Positions 8,616-19,514 of a stretch of DNA of 64,000 nt are shown piece after piece. This stretch comes from Oscillospiraceae bacterium (lineage in GTDB: Bacteria > Bacillota > Clostridia > Oscillospirales > Oscillospiraceae). The position numbers were made by a program, and so were the translations under genes. Numbering within the stretch: the stretch's first letter is position 1; every line of letters begins with the position of its first letter. The notes beneath the pieces were generated by a model, which searched no databases, was not told the origin of the DNA, and saw only the letters and a list, made by a program, of their open reading frames with translations. The stretch covers positions 62,001-126,000 of the forward strand of contig JAFRER010000001.1 of assembly GCA_017434755.1 (NCBI GenBank), written 5' to 3'.

Positions 8616-9026
8616 ATGTTCTGTACAAGCTGCGGCGCGCAGCTGGAGGAGGGGGTCAAATTCTGCACCTCCTGCGGAGCTCCCGTTGCAAAAAAAGAGG
8701 ATTCGGCATATGTTGTTCCGGTGCCCCAATCCGGGAATTCCCTTTCTGTTCCTGCGGCGCCTGAGCTCACGCCTTCCAACGTCCTAACCTGGGGGATCAT
8801 TGCGGCAGCCTTTGCCTGCACGTTCTTCCTCAGCTTCCTCGGCATAATTTTCGGTTCCATAGCGCTGAAAAAAGCGGACAGCTATATAGCCATGCACGGA
8901 CCGGTTTCTACACAGGTCAAAGTCGGGCATATCCTGTCCAAGGTCGGGATCATCGCGGGGATCATTCTGACGATCCTGTGCGTGCTGTATTTCCTGTTCA
9001 TTATCATAATGGTCGCAAACAGCTGA
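8616..9026 (+). CDS. Zinc-ribbon, DUF4190-like membrane protein
   Basis: A 136-residue protein. The N-terminus is a zinc ribbon with paired cysteines C3/C6 and C17/C20; a proline/serine linker follows, then two membrane helices. The membrane half resembles the protein at 8210-8464 (LGIIFGSIALKKADSYIAMHG versus its LGIIFGAIGKNKARAYVDAYG). The ATG at 8616 follows CAAGGAGG. Zinc-ribbon membrane proteins of this kind are common in Clostridia and mostly uncharacterised; no function is proposed. Confidence 0.75.
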   Translation: MFCTSCGAQLEEGVKFCTSCGAPVAKKEDSAYVVPVPQSGNSLSVPAAPELTPSNVLTWGIIAAAFACTFFLSFLGIIFGSIALKKADSYIAMHGPVSTQVKVGHILSKVGIIAGIILTILCVLYFLFIIIMVANS

Positions 9027-9050
9027 AAAGGCCTGAGGAAAGCAGACAGG

Positions 9051-10070
9051 GTGATGAGAAAGCAGGAATACGGGTCCTGTGAAGGAAAGAAGCATAGCTC
9101 AGCGGCACGGAAAGCGCTCATTGCGTTTTTCGTGCTGCTTCTTGCTTTTCTGCTCCTTTCCGCCGCGGGCACGCCCCTGGCTTTCCGCCTCCTGTTCGGC
9201 CGCAGGGACGACGTTCCGGCAACGGAGATGTGCCTTCCGGCGGATGTGCGTTTTGAGGAGATCTCCTTTTATTCCGGAAAAGCCCTTCTCCACGGGAGAC
9301 TGTATGCCGCTCCGGATGCCTGCGGGCTCATCGTCGTCTGTCACGGCGTCGGCGGCGGGATGGACAGCCATCTCGCGGAGATCCTTCGTTTTACGGAGGA
9401 GGGCTTTGCCGTTTTGAGCTATGACGGGACGGGAACGCGCGGCAGCGGGGGGAGCGGCGTCCGCGGTCTTTCGCAGGCGCGTTTCGATCTGGAGGCGGCT
9501 CTGGATTATGTTCAAAGCGATCCGTGGCTGCGGTCTCTTCCGCTGATGCTCTACGGTCACAGCGCCGGCGGCTATGCGGTCGCCGTCTGTGCGGCAGAGC
9601 ACCCGGAGGTCTGCCGGGCGGTCTCGCTTGCCGCTTTCGACCGTCCTGTGGAACTGATGCTTCTGCAGGCGCGCTCGCGCGTGGGCTTTCTGGCCGATCT
9701 TGAGGCGCCTTTTCTGCGGCTGTATAACAGATTCCTGTTCGGCCCGGACGGAGACGCGTCCGCCTCGGAGCGCCTTGCCGTCTCACCCTGCCCGGTCCTC
9801 ATTGCCGCGGGCACGGACGATACGGTCGTTCCTTACACCGCAAGCCTCTATGCTCATGTCGCGGAGACGGGAGACCCGGACTGTGAGCGGATCATGCTGC
9901 CCGGAGGCCATTCCGATTTCTGGCTGACGGAGGAGGCCCGTGCAGAGCGCCGTCTCGCACAGGAGGGTCTCGACTTTGACCCCGTGCGCTGCAATGAGCT
10001 GAACGAAGAACTGTTTGGGGAGATCTGCGCCTTTTTCGCGGAGCCTGTCGAACTGGAAAACGCCGCATAG
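9051..10070 (+). CDS. Alpha/beta hydrolase (acyl peptidase/esterase type)
   Basis: A 339-residue serine hydrolase with an N-terminal signal anchor (about residues 20-48). Motifs: oxyanion region CHGVGGGMDSH, nucleophile GHSAGG with S171, acid D257 in AGTDDTVVP and H287 in PGGHSDF. The TDDTVVPY acid loop and the GHSDF ending are frequent in dipeptidyl-peptidase-like and bile-hydrolase-like members. GTG (9051) and ATG (9054) are adjacent possible starts; a GAGG lies at 9035. Likely surface-facing. Substrate unknown. Confidence 0.78.
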   Translation: MMRKQEYGSCEGKKHSSAARKALIAFFVLLLAFLLLSAAGTPLAFRLLFGRRDDVPATEMCLPADVRFEEISFYSGKALLHGRLYAAPDACGLIVVCHGVGGGMDSHLAEILRFTEEGFAVLSYDGTGTRGSGGSGVRGLSQARFDLEAALDYVQSDPWLRSLPLMLYGHSAGGYAVAVCAAEHPEVCRAVSLAAFDRPVELMLLQARSRVGFLADLEAPFLRLYNRFLFGPDGDASASERLAVSPCPVLIAAGTDDTVVPYTASLYAHVAETGDPDCERIMLPGGHSDFWLTEEARAERRLAQEGLDFDPVRCNELNEELFGEICAFFAEPVELENAA

Positions 10071-10124
10071 TTATATTCTGCTTTGTTATCGCTATATTAA
10101 GATGCTATATCGGAAAACAGGAAT

Positions 10125-10150
10125 GAGAGGGCCGTGCGCTCTCTTTTTTT
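10125..10150 (+). terminator. Rho-independent terminator after the third hydrolase
   Basis: Short GC-rich hairpin (arms GAGAG and CTCTC with an inner GC pair) followed directly by a run of seven or more T. It closes the transcript that ends with the hydrolase gene. Confidence 0.6.
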
Positions 10151-10276
10151 CTTGTCAGACCGGAGCGCGAAGGAGATCTTTGACCGGCGGCCGGATGCTT
10201 TCTTGACTTTTTCCCGGACTGAGGCTAATCTATGCATGGATCGGTATCGGTCCGGTCCGGTACGGAGGGAAGCTTC

Positions 10277-10804
10277 ATGGCAGGGAACAAAACGATAGAG
10301 GAAGGCTTCAGCAGTGACGGTTTCATCACGGATCAGGACTGTTTCTCCTCCGTGCGCTACCGGACCATCCCTGCCTGTGACAACGGCTGCGGGTTCATCG
10401 CAGCATTTAATCTGCGCAAAGCGCTGGGCCAGGATGTCGCCTGGGATGACGTCAGGGCGGAGCTGGACGGGATGCACCGGCTCCGGATCCCGGGACCGAC
10501 GGTTTTGAACGTGATGAGGAGATATCTGGCGCTCCGCGTGCCGGAGGTCCGAGAGACCGCGGGCAGAGAGGAAGCACTAGCCGCCGCCGGGAAGAGCCGG
10601 GCGGGGATCTTCCGCTATACGGAGGGCCATATCCCGCACTTTGTGAGCTATATCCGCCGGGAGGACGGGCAGTTCCGTTTCTTCAATGTTGCCGAGGGGC
10701 TCGAGGACTGCGTGATGAGCATGGAACGCTTCGGAGAGGAGCACCTTCTCCGCGGCATGGCGGTCGTATTCTGGGTCCCCGATGAACGGGAGGACCCTTG
10801 CTGA
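10277..10804 (+). CDS. Papain-like fold candidate, unassigned
   Basis: A 175-residue soluble protein I cannot name. The ATG at 10277 is preferred to one 45 bp upstream because GGAGGGAAG stands just before it. A possible cysteine-peptidase triad is visible: C38 in DNGCGF at the start of a helix, H121 (or H118) in GHIPHFVSYI on a strand, and N137 in FRFFNVAEG. Order and spacing match the C39-like/papain group, where NxCG begins the nucleophile helix. No signal peptide, so action would be inside the cell. It could be a cysteine protease, a transglutaminase-like acyltransferase or an inactive relative. Confidence 0.6.
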   Translation: MAGNKTIEEGFSSDGFITDQDCFSSVRYRTIPACDNGCGFIAAFNLRKALGQDVAWDDVRAELDGMHRLRIPGPTVLNVMRRYLALRVPEVRETAGREEALAAAGKSRAGIFRYTEGHIPHFVSYIRREDGQFRFFNVAEGLEDCVMSMERFGEEHLLRGMAVVFWVPDEREDPC

Positions 10805-10856
10805 ACGCACCGCACGGCAGAAATCACAGAAAGAATCTGGGAGTCAAATTCCGAAG

Positions 10857-11426
10857 ATGAAAGCGTCTGTTGTTCTGAACCTTATAATAATTGTCTGCAC
10901 GGCCGCGGCCGTACGCAGGGAGATCCTGTCTTCCGGGGCAAGGCACGTCATGCGCTACTACACCACCCTGTCCAACCTGCTCTCTGCGCTTGCCGCTCTG
11001 CTGGTGATCGTGTGCAGGCTCTCCGGATCGCTTCCGAACTGGGTGCTCGTTCTGAAACACGTGGCCACGGTGGCGGTGACGGTCACGCTGCTCGTCGTGG
11101 TGCTGTATCTCGGCCCGGTCTCCAAAAATTTCAAGGGACTGCTCGTTACAGGCTCCTGCTTTTTCCTCCATCTGTTCTGCCCTCTGCTTGCGATCGTCAC
11201 GCGCATCTTCTTCGACCGGACCGGGGGCGGGTTCGGGATCGTCCTGCTGGGCATGCTTCCCGTGCTGCTGTACGGCCTGCTGTATTTCCAGAAGGTGGTC
11301 CTTGCTCCTCCGGCAAGACGCTGGGACGATTTCTACTGCTTCAACAAGGGCGGGAAATGGCCCGTGAGCGCCGCTGCCATGATGGCGGGGTGCTTCCTGA
11401 TCAGCCTGGTCTTCTGGCTGATCTGA
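10857..11426 (+). CDS. Six-helix integral membrane protein (Pr6Pr-like)
   Basis: About 189 residues, almost entirely hydrophobic, with six predicted helices. The MRYYTTLSNLLSAL segment after helix 1 recalls the Y(F/Y)T-x-x-SN signature of the Pr6Pr/androgen-induced-gene type membrane family. The ATG at 10857 fits GGGAG upstream; an earlier in-frame ATG at 10782 would give a polar extension overlapping the previous gene. Function is unknown. Confidence 0.65.
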   Translation: MKASVVLNLIIIVCTAAAVRREILSSGARHVMRYYTTLSNLLSALAALLVIVCRLSGSLPNWVLVLKHVATVAVTVTLLVVVLYLGPVSKNFKGLLVTGSCFFLHLFCPLLAIVTRIFFDRTGGGFGIVLLGMLPVLLYGLLYFQKVVLAPPARRWDDFYCFNKGGKWPVSAAAMMAGCFLISLVFWLI

Positions 11427-11442
11427 TTCAGATCCGAAAGAA

Positions 11443-12501
11443 ATGAATGATCTTATGACATCCGGATCCGCGGAAAAACCCGGCTTCGCTTCCGATTATA
11501 TGGAGGGAGCCCATCCCGAGATCCTCAGAAGGCTCGCCGAGACCAACATGATGAAAAGCTCCGGCTACGGGACGGATGCGTTCTCCGAAGCCGCGAGAGA
11601 CAGAATACGTGCCGCCTGTGACGCGCCGGGAGCCGACGTGTATTTCCTTGCCGGAGGCACCCAGACCAACGCCGTGGTGATCAGCGCGCTCCTGCGTTCC
11701 TATCAGGGCGTTCTGTCCGCGGATACCGGCCATATCTGCGGCCATGAGGCAGGCGCGATTGAGCTTGGCGGCCATAAGGTGATCACGCTCCCAAACAGGG
11801 ACGGCAAGATCACGGCGGAGCAGATCGCGGCGGTTCAGTACGCCTGGTGGCGGGATGAAAACCGCGAGCACATCGTTATGCCGGGCATGGTGTATATCTC
11901 CCAGCCTACCGAGACGGGCACGCTCTATTCGCTGGAGGAGCTCGAGAGCATCAGCGCGGTATGCCGGGAGAGCGACACGCCGCTCTATCTGGACGGCGCG
12001 AGGCTCGCCTATGCGCTGGCATGTCCCGAAAACGACGTCACGCTGCCGGATATCGCGCGGCTGTGCGACGTGTTCTATATCGGCGGAACAAAGTGCGGCG
12101 CGCTCTTCGGTGAGGCGGTGGTGATCCCGCGTTTCGGCCTGATCCCCGGATTCTTCTCCATCATCAAGCAGCACGGCGCCCTGCTTGCCAAGGGCAGGAT
12201 CGCCGGGATCCAGTTCGATACGCTCTTTACGGATGATCTGTACCGCAGGCTCGGCGAAAACGCGATCCGCACGGCGGACAGGATCCGCTCGGCGCTTCGG
12301 GAGAAAGGCTATGCGCTTGCCTGGGAAAACCCGACCAATCAGATATTCGTCCTGCTGGACAGGGAAAAAGCCGCGGAGCTTTCCGAATATGTCGAGCTCG
12401 GCTTCTGGGAGAATATCGACGCGGAGCGCTGCGTCATGCGGATAGCCACCAGCTGGGCGACTTCGGATGAGGATGTGGACAGGCTGATCGAGCTGCTGTA
12501 A
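11443..12501 (+). CDS. Low-specificity threonine aldolase-like PLP enzyme
   Basis: A 352-residue fold-type I PLP enzyme of the beta-eliminating lyase family. Visible are the GGTQTNAVV phosphate-binding loop, HICGHEAGAIE with the histidine that stacks on PLP, DGARLAYAL (aspartate to the pyridine nitrogen), and IGGTKCGALFGE containing the Schiff-base lysine. Family members cleave L-threonine or allo-threonine to glycine and acetaldehyde. It begins 17 bp after the preceding gene with a weak ribosome binding site and is followed by a terminator-like hairpin. Confidence 0.85.
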   Translation: MNDLMTSGSAEKPGFASDYMEGAHPEILRRLAETNMMKSSGYGTDAFSEAARDRIRAACDAPGADVYFLAGGTQTNAVVISALLRSYQGVLSADTGHICGHEAGAIELGGHKVITLPNRDGKITAEQIAAVQYAWWRDENREHIVMPGMVYISQPTETGTLYSLEELESISAVCRESDTPLYLDGARLAYALACPENDVTLPDIARLCDVFYIGGTKCGALFGEAVVIPRFGLIPGFFSIIKQHGALLAKGRIAGIQFDTLFTDDLYRRLGENAIRTADRIRSALREKGYALAWENPTNQIFVLLDREKAAELSEYVELGFWENIDAERCVMRIATSWATSDEDVDRLIELL

Positions 12502-12514
12502 AGATAGTACAGTC

Positions 12515-12560
12515 AAAAGCGGTCACGGAAGATCATTCCGCGGCCGCTTTTGCCGTATAT
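12515..12560 (+). terminator. Hairpin terminator after the PLP enzyme
   Basis: Inverted repeat AAAAGCGG / CCGCTTTT (12515-12551) with a second internal pairing GGAA/TTCC. The T-rich stretch after it is interrupted, so termination may be incomplete. Confidence 0.5.
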
Positions 12561-12632
12561 CGTTTTTGTATTCTGATTATATGAAGCATGAATGATACGG
12601 CCTGAAAAGGGATCGTTCGTGTATATTAAGCA

Positions 12633-12661
12633 TTTACAATTTCAACAAAAATGACTATTAT
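12633..12661 (+). promoter_or_regulatory. Sigma-A type promoter of the pyrophosphatase gene
   Basis: TTTACA at 12633-12638 and TATTAT at 12656-12661 are separated by 17 bp in an AT-rich stretch. The ribosome binding site GGGAGGA follows at 12693. Confidence 0.55.
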
Positions 12662-12706
12662 AACTATATACTCTTTATTCATTTTATATGATGGGAGGAA
12701 ATGAGT

Positions 12707-14695
<1,989 letters not shown>

Positions 14696-14710
14696 GAATA
14701 GGAGGCAGCT

Positions 14711-15625
14711 ATGATCAGTTATCCTCAGGAATTCAACAGCATTGTCGAAAATGCAAAATCCTACAACCGTCCCTGGAGGGTCGCGGTAGCGGGATCGGAC
14801 AACGAAAACATCCTCAAGGGCGTGTTTGCAGCGCAGGAGGCCGGCTTTGCCGAGCCGATCCTCATAGGAAGTTTCAAAAAGACCAGAGCCATGCTCGATG
14901 CATTGGGCCTTGCAGACAAAAAATATGACTTTTACCCCGTGACGGACAACACCAGTCCCGTCCAGTACGCGATCGAGATGATCCGGGCAGGCAGTGCGGA
15001 CGTGCTCATGCGCGGCAATGTCCAGACGAGGGATTTTCTCCTTCCGATCCTGAATAAAGCGAATCATCTGGTAAAGGATGACCGCCTCGTGACCCAGGTC
15101 AACGTGATGAAGATCCCGAATTATGACCGGCTGATAGCCATTTCGGATGTGACGCTGCTTATAGAACCCACGCTGGAGGAGCGGGAGAAAGTCATTCAGA
15201 ACATGGTGGAGGTGCTTCTGAAGTTCGGCATCAAGACGCCGAATATCGCCCTGCTTTCGCTGGTGGAGAAGCCGAGCTTCCACATGAAGGACACCGTGGA
15301 GGCCCAGACCATCGTGATGCGCCATAAGGACGAGCCGCTTGCGGACTGCAGGCTGTACGGGCCGATATCCTATGACCTCATCCTCAGCAAGGAAGCTGCC
15401 AGACTCAAACACTACGACTGTGACGCCTGCGGCGAATTCGATGGGATCGTGGTGCCGAACCTGCTCGCGGGCAACCTGATCTGCAAGTGCTGGGATTCCC
15501 AGCTCAATGCTTTCGGCTGCGGCGTGATCGCCGGAACGACGATCCCCATAGCCATCTCCGGCAGGAGCGAGACCGTGGAGCATGCGTTCCTCTCCCTCGC
15601 GGCCTCCATCGCGATGGCCGACTGA
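14711..15625 (+). CDS. ptb: Phosphate butyryl/acetyltransferase family enzyme
   Basis: A 304-residue member of the Pta/Ptb family at the Ptb length. Family blocks seen: VAVAGSDNENILKG near the N-terminus, SADVLMRGNVQT, and C-terminal GPISYDLILSKEAA followed by FDGIVVPNLLAGN. It interconverts butyryl-CoA (or acetyl-CoA) and the acyl-phosphate, normally paired with a kinase that makes ATP; no kinase gene is in view. Its place directly behind the pyrophosphatase and opposite a CoA-transferase suggests acyl-CoA energy metabolism. AGGAGG precedes the start. Confidence 0.85.
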   Translation: MISYPQEFNSIVENAKSYNRPWRVAVAGSDNENILKGVFAAQEAGFAEPILIGSFKKTRAMLDALGLADKKYDFYPVTDNTSPVQYAIEMIRAGSADVLMRGNVQTRDFLLPILNKANHLVKDDRLVTQVNVMKIPNYDRLIAISDVTLLIEPTLEEREKVIQNMVEVLLKFGIKTPNIALLSLVEKPSFHMKDTVEAQTIVMRHKDEPLADCRLYGPISYDLILSKEAARLKHYDCDACGEFDGIVVPNLLAGNLICKCWDSQLNAFGCGVIAGTTIPIAISGRSETVEHAFLSLAASIAMAD

Positions 15626-15636
15626 CAAAACGGAAG

Positions 15637-15679
15637 AAAAAACACCCGTTCAGTTTATGTGCTGAACGGGTGTTTTTTT
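15637..15679 (+). terminator. Strong bidirectional terminator between ptb and the B3/B4 gene
   Basis: Near-perfect 17-bp stem (AACACCCGTTCAG paired with CTGAACGGGTGTT, loop of 8 nt) with A-run on the left and T-run on the right, so it can serve the convergent genes on both strands. Confidence 0.9.
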
Positions 15680-15694
15680 GTTCTGTCAAGCCGG

Positions 15695-16396
15695 TCAAAG
15701 CTCTGTTTCGGGATTGTCCCTGTCGACGAAACCAACCTTCAGACTGACGCCGAAGTGCTTCACGAGAAGCTCCGCCAGTTCGTCCCTGGCCCGGAGGACG
15801 CGGTCCCGGTTGATGTCGGTGAAGCCGTCGATGGGGAAGAAGACGCTGCGGGTATCCCCGGTGATCTTGCCGATCTCGCTCTGCCTCCATGTCCAGCGCC
15901 TTGTACGCACCTCGTGACCGGAGACATAGACGAGCTCATGCTCCTCGGGGTGCTCGGTCTCCGTCTCGCCGAAGGGGATGAAGGTGTCTTCCGGCAGAGA
16001 GAAGCGGACGAGAAGGTCGTCCCTCATCGTGTCGATATCGTGGGTGCCCATCGGAAGAGAGTATCTGATCGAGATCGCGTTGTTCAGATCCACGAGGGGG
16101 CTGATGCAGGGCATGCCCTTCTTCTTCGCGATCCTGCTGATGAGGGCCTCTATGGAGCACATGTACTTGTTCGGGTTGATGCCGATGGCGCGGAAGGCCT
16201 CGCGGTAGCAGACGATCTCCGGATCCTCCTTGACCCGGATGTTTTCATAGGCGGCCTCGCAGGAGGCTATGCTCGCTTCGAGCAGCCGGGCGATCTCCGG
16301 ATGCTCTCCGTGATTGTCCGCCCCGTATGCGCTCACCGTGCCGACGCACACCGTGGGCAGAATGTCAAAGACCGCTTTGTCGATACAGTATTTCAT
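15695..16396 (-). CDS. B3/B4 domain protein
   Basis: A 233-residue stand-alone B3/B4 domain protein. This domain is the tRNA/amino-acid editing domain of PheRS beta, seen here from YREAFRAIGINPNKYMCSIEAL (helical start) through PLVDLNNAISIRYSLPMGTHD. Free-standing copies are common in Firmicutes and are thought to act in trans editing or unknown hydrolysis. It is followed upstream (on this strand) by the CoA-transferase gene with a 39-bp gap, so the two are probably co-transcribed, although a functional link is not obvious. Confidence 0.82.
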   Translation of the reverse strand: MKYCIDKAVFDILPTVCVGTVSAYGADNHGEHPEIARLLEASIASCEAAYENIRVKEDPEIVCYREAFRAIGINPNKYMCSIEALISRIAKKKGMPCISPLVDLNNAISIRYSLPMGTHDIDTMRDDLLVRFSLPEDTFIPFGETETEHPEEHELVYVSGHEVRTRRWTWRQSEIGKITGDTRSVFFPIDGFTDINRDRVLRARDELAELLVKHFGVSLKVGFVDRDNPETEL

Positions 16397-16435
16397 GGGT
16401 TTTCTCCTTTGTTCTTTTTATCCGCTCCGCACGCT

Positions 16436-17770
16436 TCAGCGCTTGTTGGAACGCCGCCAGATCTTCTGTTCCTCCGCCGCTTTTATCAGTTCCTCCCGGA
16501 AATCGGGATGGGCGATATGGATAAGCTCCTCCGCCCGCTGCCATGTGGGCTTGCCGGGCAGGGAAGCGATCCCGTACTCCGTGACGATGAACGGGGCCTG
16601 GGTGCGCGGGGTGGTGATGATGTCGCCGCCCGTGAATTTCGGGATGATCCTCGAGTGCACCTTCCCGGCCTTGTCCGTGAAGGTGGAGTGCATCGTGAGA
16701 AAGGCCCGTCCGTGCTCGGCCTCGAGGGCGCCGGTGACAAAGTCCACCTGGCCGCCCGTGCCGGAGATCTGCCTTGTCCCGGAGGATTCGGAGCTCACCT
16801 GACCGTACAGATCCAGAGCGATGCAGCCGTTGATGGAGACGAAATCGTCCAGCTCACGGATGACGGCGGGACTGTTCACATACCGCATCGGCGCGGAGAG
16901 GATCGCGCTGTTCCGGTCAAGAAAGTCATAGAGCTCCCGCGAGCCGTTGCAGATGGAGAAGATACCCGTTCCGTTGTCGAGTTTCTTCTTTGTGTTCGTG
17001 ATCTTTCCGGCTTTGTACAGGGCGAGGTATCCGTCGCTGATGAGCTCGGTATGCATGCCGAGGTCCTTTACGTCCGATTCGGCTATCAGGGTCCCGATGG
17101 CGTTGGGGATGCCTCCTATGCCGATCTGCAGGGTGCAGCCGTCCGTTATATAGGGCATGATGTTCTCGGCGATCTTCCGGTCCAGATCCGAGGCGACGGG
17201 GCTCTGGATGGTCGGGATCGGCGCGTCGCACTCGACGACGCAGGCCACATCCTTGATGTTTATCCGGTCGCGCTCGGTGCCGCGGATCACGGGCATGTTC
17301 GGGTTGACCTCGAGGATGACCGTCTTCGCGGCATCCAGGATCTCCTGCTGGGAGCAGTTGGTGAGCCCGTAGGAAAAGTCGCCGTTTTCATCCATCGGCG
17401 CGACGGTGACCATCGCGACGTCCACCGGCGCATAGCCCTTGCTGTAATAGCTCCCGTTGTGCCTGAACAGCATGGGGATGTGGAAGGCCTTCCCCTGATC
17501 CACATACCTCCGGTCGATGCCGGAGCAGTGCCACACGTTGAAGGTGAAGGATCCGAAGGGGTCGTTCTCGACCGTGGCGATCGGGATCATGGAGATCGCA
17601 CAGCGGAGCTTCACGTCCTGCAGCTGTCCGGAGCGAGCCGAGAGCGCCCGGTCGAGAGCCTGAGGATAGGAACAGGCCTGACTGTAATCCACCCAGTCTC
17701 CGTCCTTTACGAGAAGCACGGCCTGGTCGGGGCTGCGCAGCTTTTCCTTATACAGTTTCCGGTAGTCCAT
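16436..17770 (-). CDS. Butyryl-CoA:acetate / 4-hydroxybutyrate CoA-transferase family
   Basis: A 444-residue class I CoA-transferase of the acetyl-CoA hydrolase/transferase group. Recognised by [12 protein letters not shown] (residues 215-226), [11 protein letters not shown] with the probable catalytic E242, and [19 protein letters not shown] in the C-terminal half. These enzymes swap CoA between butyryl-CoA (or 4-hydroxybutyryl-CoA) and acetate, the last step of butyrate formation in many gut Clostridia. Distinguishing the But, Cat and AbfT subtypes needs a tree. It lies opposite the ptb gene, so both known exits from butyryl-CoA may be encoded close together. Confidence 0.85.
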   Translation of the reverse strand: MDYRKLYKEKLRSPDQAVLLVKDGDWVDYSQACSYPQALDRALSARSGQLQDVKLRCAISMIPIATVENDPFGSFTFNVWHCSGIDRRYVDQGKAFHIPMLFRHNGSYYSKGYAPVDVAMVTVAPMDENGDFSYGLTNCSQQEILDAAKTVILEVNPNMPVIRGTERDRINIKDVACVVECDAPIPTIQSPVASDLDRKIAENIMPYITDGCTLQIGIGGIPNAIGTLIAESDVKDLGMHTELISDGYLALYKAGKITNTKKKLDNGTGIFSICNGSRELYDFLDRNSAILSAPMRYVNSPAVIRELDDFVSINGCIALDLYGQVSSESSGTRQISGTGGQVDFVTGALEAEHGRAFLTMHSTFTDKAGKVHSRIIPKFTGGDIITTPRTQAPFIVTEYGIASLPGKPTWQRAEELIHIAHPDFREELIKAAEEQKIWRRSNKR

Positions 17771-18012
17771 CGTTGCACCTCGCAGATCAGCACGGGTTGA
17801 CGTGCAGTTTCTCCGGCTATTATACCTGTTTTCGTCGGGAAATCCAATACATAAAATGCGCTCTGTTCCGCTCGTCCTCGGACGGATCGGAAAACGCGGT
17901 CCGGAGAGCCGTGTTTACAATTCGCACTTGCTTTTTATGCCCGGAATAGCATATTATAGGACCATTCATAAAGCGCATTGCTTATTCGATCACAAGGAAA
18001 GGACTGTGAAAA
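17771..18012. other. Divergent intergenic region
   Basis: Non-coding 242 bp between the leftward CoA-transferase and the rightward lipoprotein gene. It contains a candidate rightward promoter (17928-17957); no other structure was recognised. Confidence 0.5.
17928..17957 (+). promoter_or_regulatory. Candidate promoter of the stefin-like lipoprotein
   Basis: TTGCTT (17928-17933) and TATTAT (17952-17957) with an 18-bp spacer, upstream of the AAGGA ribosome binding site at about 17996. Confidence 0.45.
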
Positions 18013-18741
18013 ATGAAAAAAGTCTTTGTTCTGATACTGACTGTTCTCGTGCTGTTCTCCGCAGCTGCCTGCGGAAAGACGGCCGCGCAGGAAAAACCCG
18101 CCGAAACCGCTCCGCTTTCGGAAGAGACCGGGGCACCGGAACCGGAAAACGCCGGGAATGCCCCCGCGACGGTGCTCGGAGGATGGCGGAAGCCGGATTC
18201 CCCCGAGGTCACGGACCAGATCGCCGCGGTGTTTGCCAAGGGGATGGAAGGACTTGTCGGCGCAAACTATACGCCCGTTGCCTATATCGGCCGGCAGATC
18301 GTCTCAGGCACGAACCATGCGCTGCTGTGCCGCGAGAAGATGGTCGTCCCGAATGCCGTGGAGACCTTCGCGATCGTGTATCTGTATGAAAAGCTCGACG
18401 GAAGCGTTGAGATCACGGATATCGTCGATTCCGGCGTGGAGACCTGGATCTCCGACCTTTCGGGAGGATGGTCGCAGGCAGATTCTCCTGTCATTACGGA
18501 CCAGCTCGCCGCGCTCCTCGACAAGGCCTTCGAAAGCATGCTCGGCGCGGATTACAGTCCTCTGGCTCTGCTGAGCACGCAGGTCGTCGCCGGCAGGAAC
18601 TACTGTGTCCTCTGTGAGCAGACCGTGGTGTATCCGGACGCGCAGCCGGAATATGTGTTCGTTTATCTGTATGAGGATCTCGACGGCAATGCGCAGATCA
18701 CGGATGTTGCCCATTTTGCCGCGGATGCAGCGGAGAGCTGA
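18013..18741 (+). CDS. Lipoprotein with two stefin/cystatin-like domains
   Basis: A 242-residue secreted lipoprotein: signal peptide, lipobox SAAAC with C20, a Pro/Glu-rich spacer, then two homologous repeats at about 56-136 and 151-231. Each begins with GG, has (P)xVTDQ(I/L)AA, then a cystatin-type first hairpin motif: QIVSG at 95-99 and QVVAG at 190-194, followed by TNH/RNY, and ends with VYLYE-LDG-(V/A)-ITD. In stefins the N-terminal GG, QVVAG and the (N/H)Y after it form the wedge that blocks papain-like proteases. A surface cysteine-protease inhibitor is therefore inferred; the fold could also be used for other binding. Confidence 0.75.
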   Translation: MKKVFVLILTVLVLFSAAACGKTAAQEKPAETAPLSEETGAPEPENAGNAPATVLGGWRKPDSPEVTDQIAAVFAKGMEGLVGANYTPVAYIGRQIVSGTNHALLCREKMVVPNAVETFAIVYLYEKLDGSVEITDIVDSGVETWISDLSGGWSQADSPVITDQLAALLDKAFESMLGADYSPLALLSTQVVAGRNYCVLCEQTVVYPDAQPEYVFVYLYEDLDGNAQITDVAHFAADAAES

Positions 18742-18761
18742 CGGACAGGAGAGAAACCATT

Positions 18762-19514
18762 ATGGCGAAAAAGATCATTCTTATAGTACTGTTTCTGGCG
18801 GTCGCCTTCTTCTCTGTTTCGGAGATCCGGGCGGGAATGAAAGCCGCGGAAAACGTGACCGTTGCCGAACAGGACGCCCCTGTCAGCGCGCAGCCTGAAG
18901 AAGGACCCGGACAGGTGTCCCAGCAGGCGGCTCCTCAGATGTCGGAGGACAGGCAGACGGCGCTGATCATGGACCGGTATGATGTCTGGTCGAACCAATT
19001 CGATTCCGCCGACTGGTTCTATACGATCACGGATCTTGATCATAACGGCCGCCTTGAGGTGATCGCGGCGTCTCTGCAGGGCAGCGGACTGTTCACCTAT
19101 GCCGCGATATGGGAGGTAAACGAAGACTTCTCCGATATAGCGGAATGCCGGGATGATCTCGGTGAGGGCGGATCCTATCCGGATATCATCACGGAGGCGG
19201 CCAACTGCTATCATGATGAGGCCGCGGACCGGTATTATTATCTGTTTGACGATGTGGCGAGAAGCGGCATGGCTGAACGCTGGCTCGGAAAGACCGTGCT
19301 CTGCCTGCATGACGGCGTTGTGGAGCTCACCGTGATCTGCTCCGAGTACGAAGTGTATGAGGATGCCGAAGCCGAACCCACTGTCACCTACAGCGACGGG
19401 AACGGGAACGCGCTGACAAAAGAGCAGTTCGAGCAGGCGGTCGCGAACTGGGCCGTAAGCAAAACGATGGACGACTATGCGTTTGCCTGGACGGAAGTGC
19501 GCTCGCAGGGCTGA
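18762..19514 (+). CDS. Secreted protein with EF-hand-like loop
   Basis: A 250-residue exported protein: N-terminal hydrophobic signal (about 4-22, no clear lipobox), Gln/Pro-rich linker to about 60, then a globular domain. DLDHNGRLEVI (about 91-101) is a DxDxNG calcium-loop-like motif as seen in FG-GAP/VCBS and dockerin-like repeats. No catalytic motif was recognised. It follows the stefin-like lipoprotein gene by 20 bp, so both may be surface products of one transcript. Confidence 0.65.
   Translation: MAKKIILIVLFLAVAFFSVSEIRAGMKAAENVTVAEQDAPVSAQPEEGPGQVSQQAAPQMSEDRQTALIMDRYDVWSNQFDSADWFYTITDLDHNGRLEVIAASLQGSGLFTYAAIWEVNEDFSDIAECRDDLGEGGSYPDIITEAANCYHDEAADRYYYLFDDVARSGMAERWLGKTVLCLHDGVVELTVICSEYEVYEDAEAEPTVTYSDGNGNALTKEQFEQAVANWAVSKTMDDYAFAWTEVRSQG

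Noticed and set aside
15659-17800. Long plus-strand open frame opposite the B3/B4 and CoA-transferase genes
   Set aside because: Both minus-strand genes show family motifs throughout; the opposite frame shows none and begins inside a terminator.
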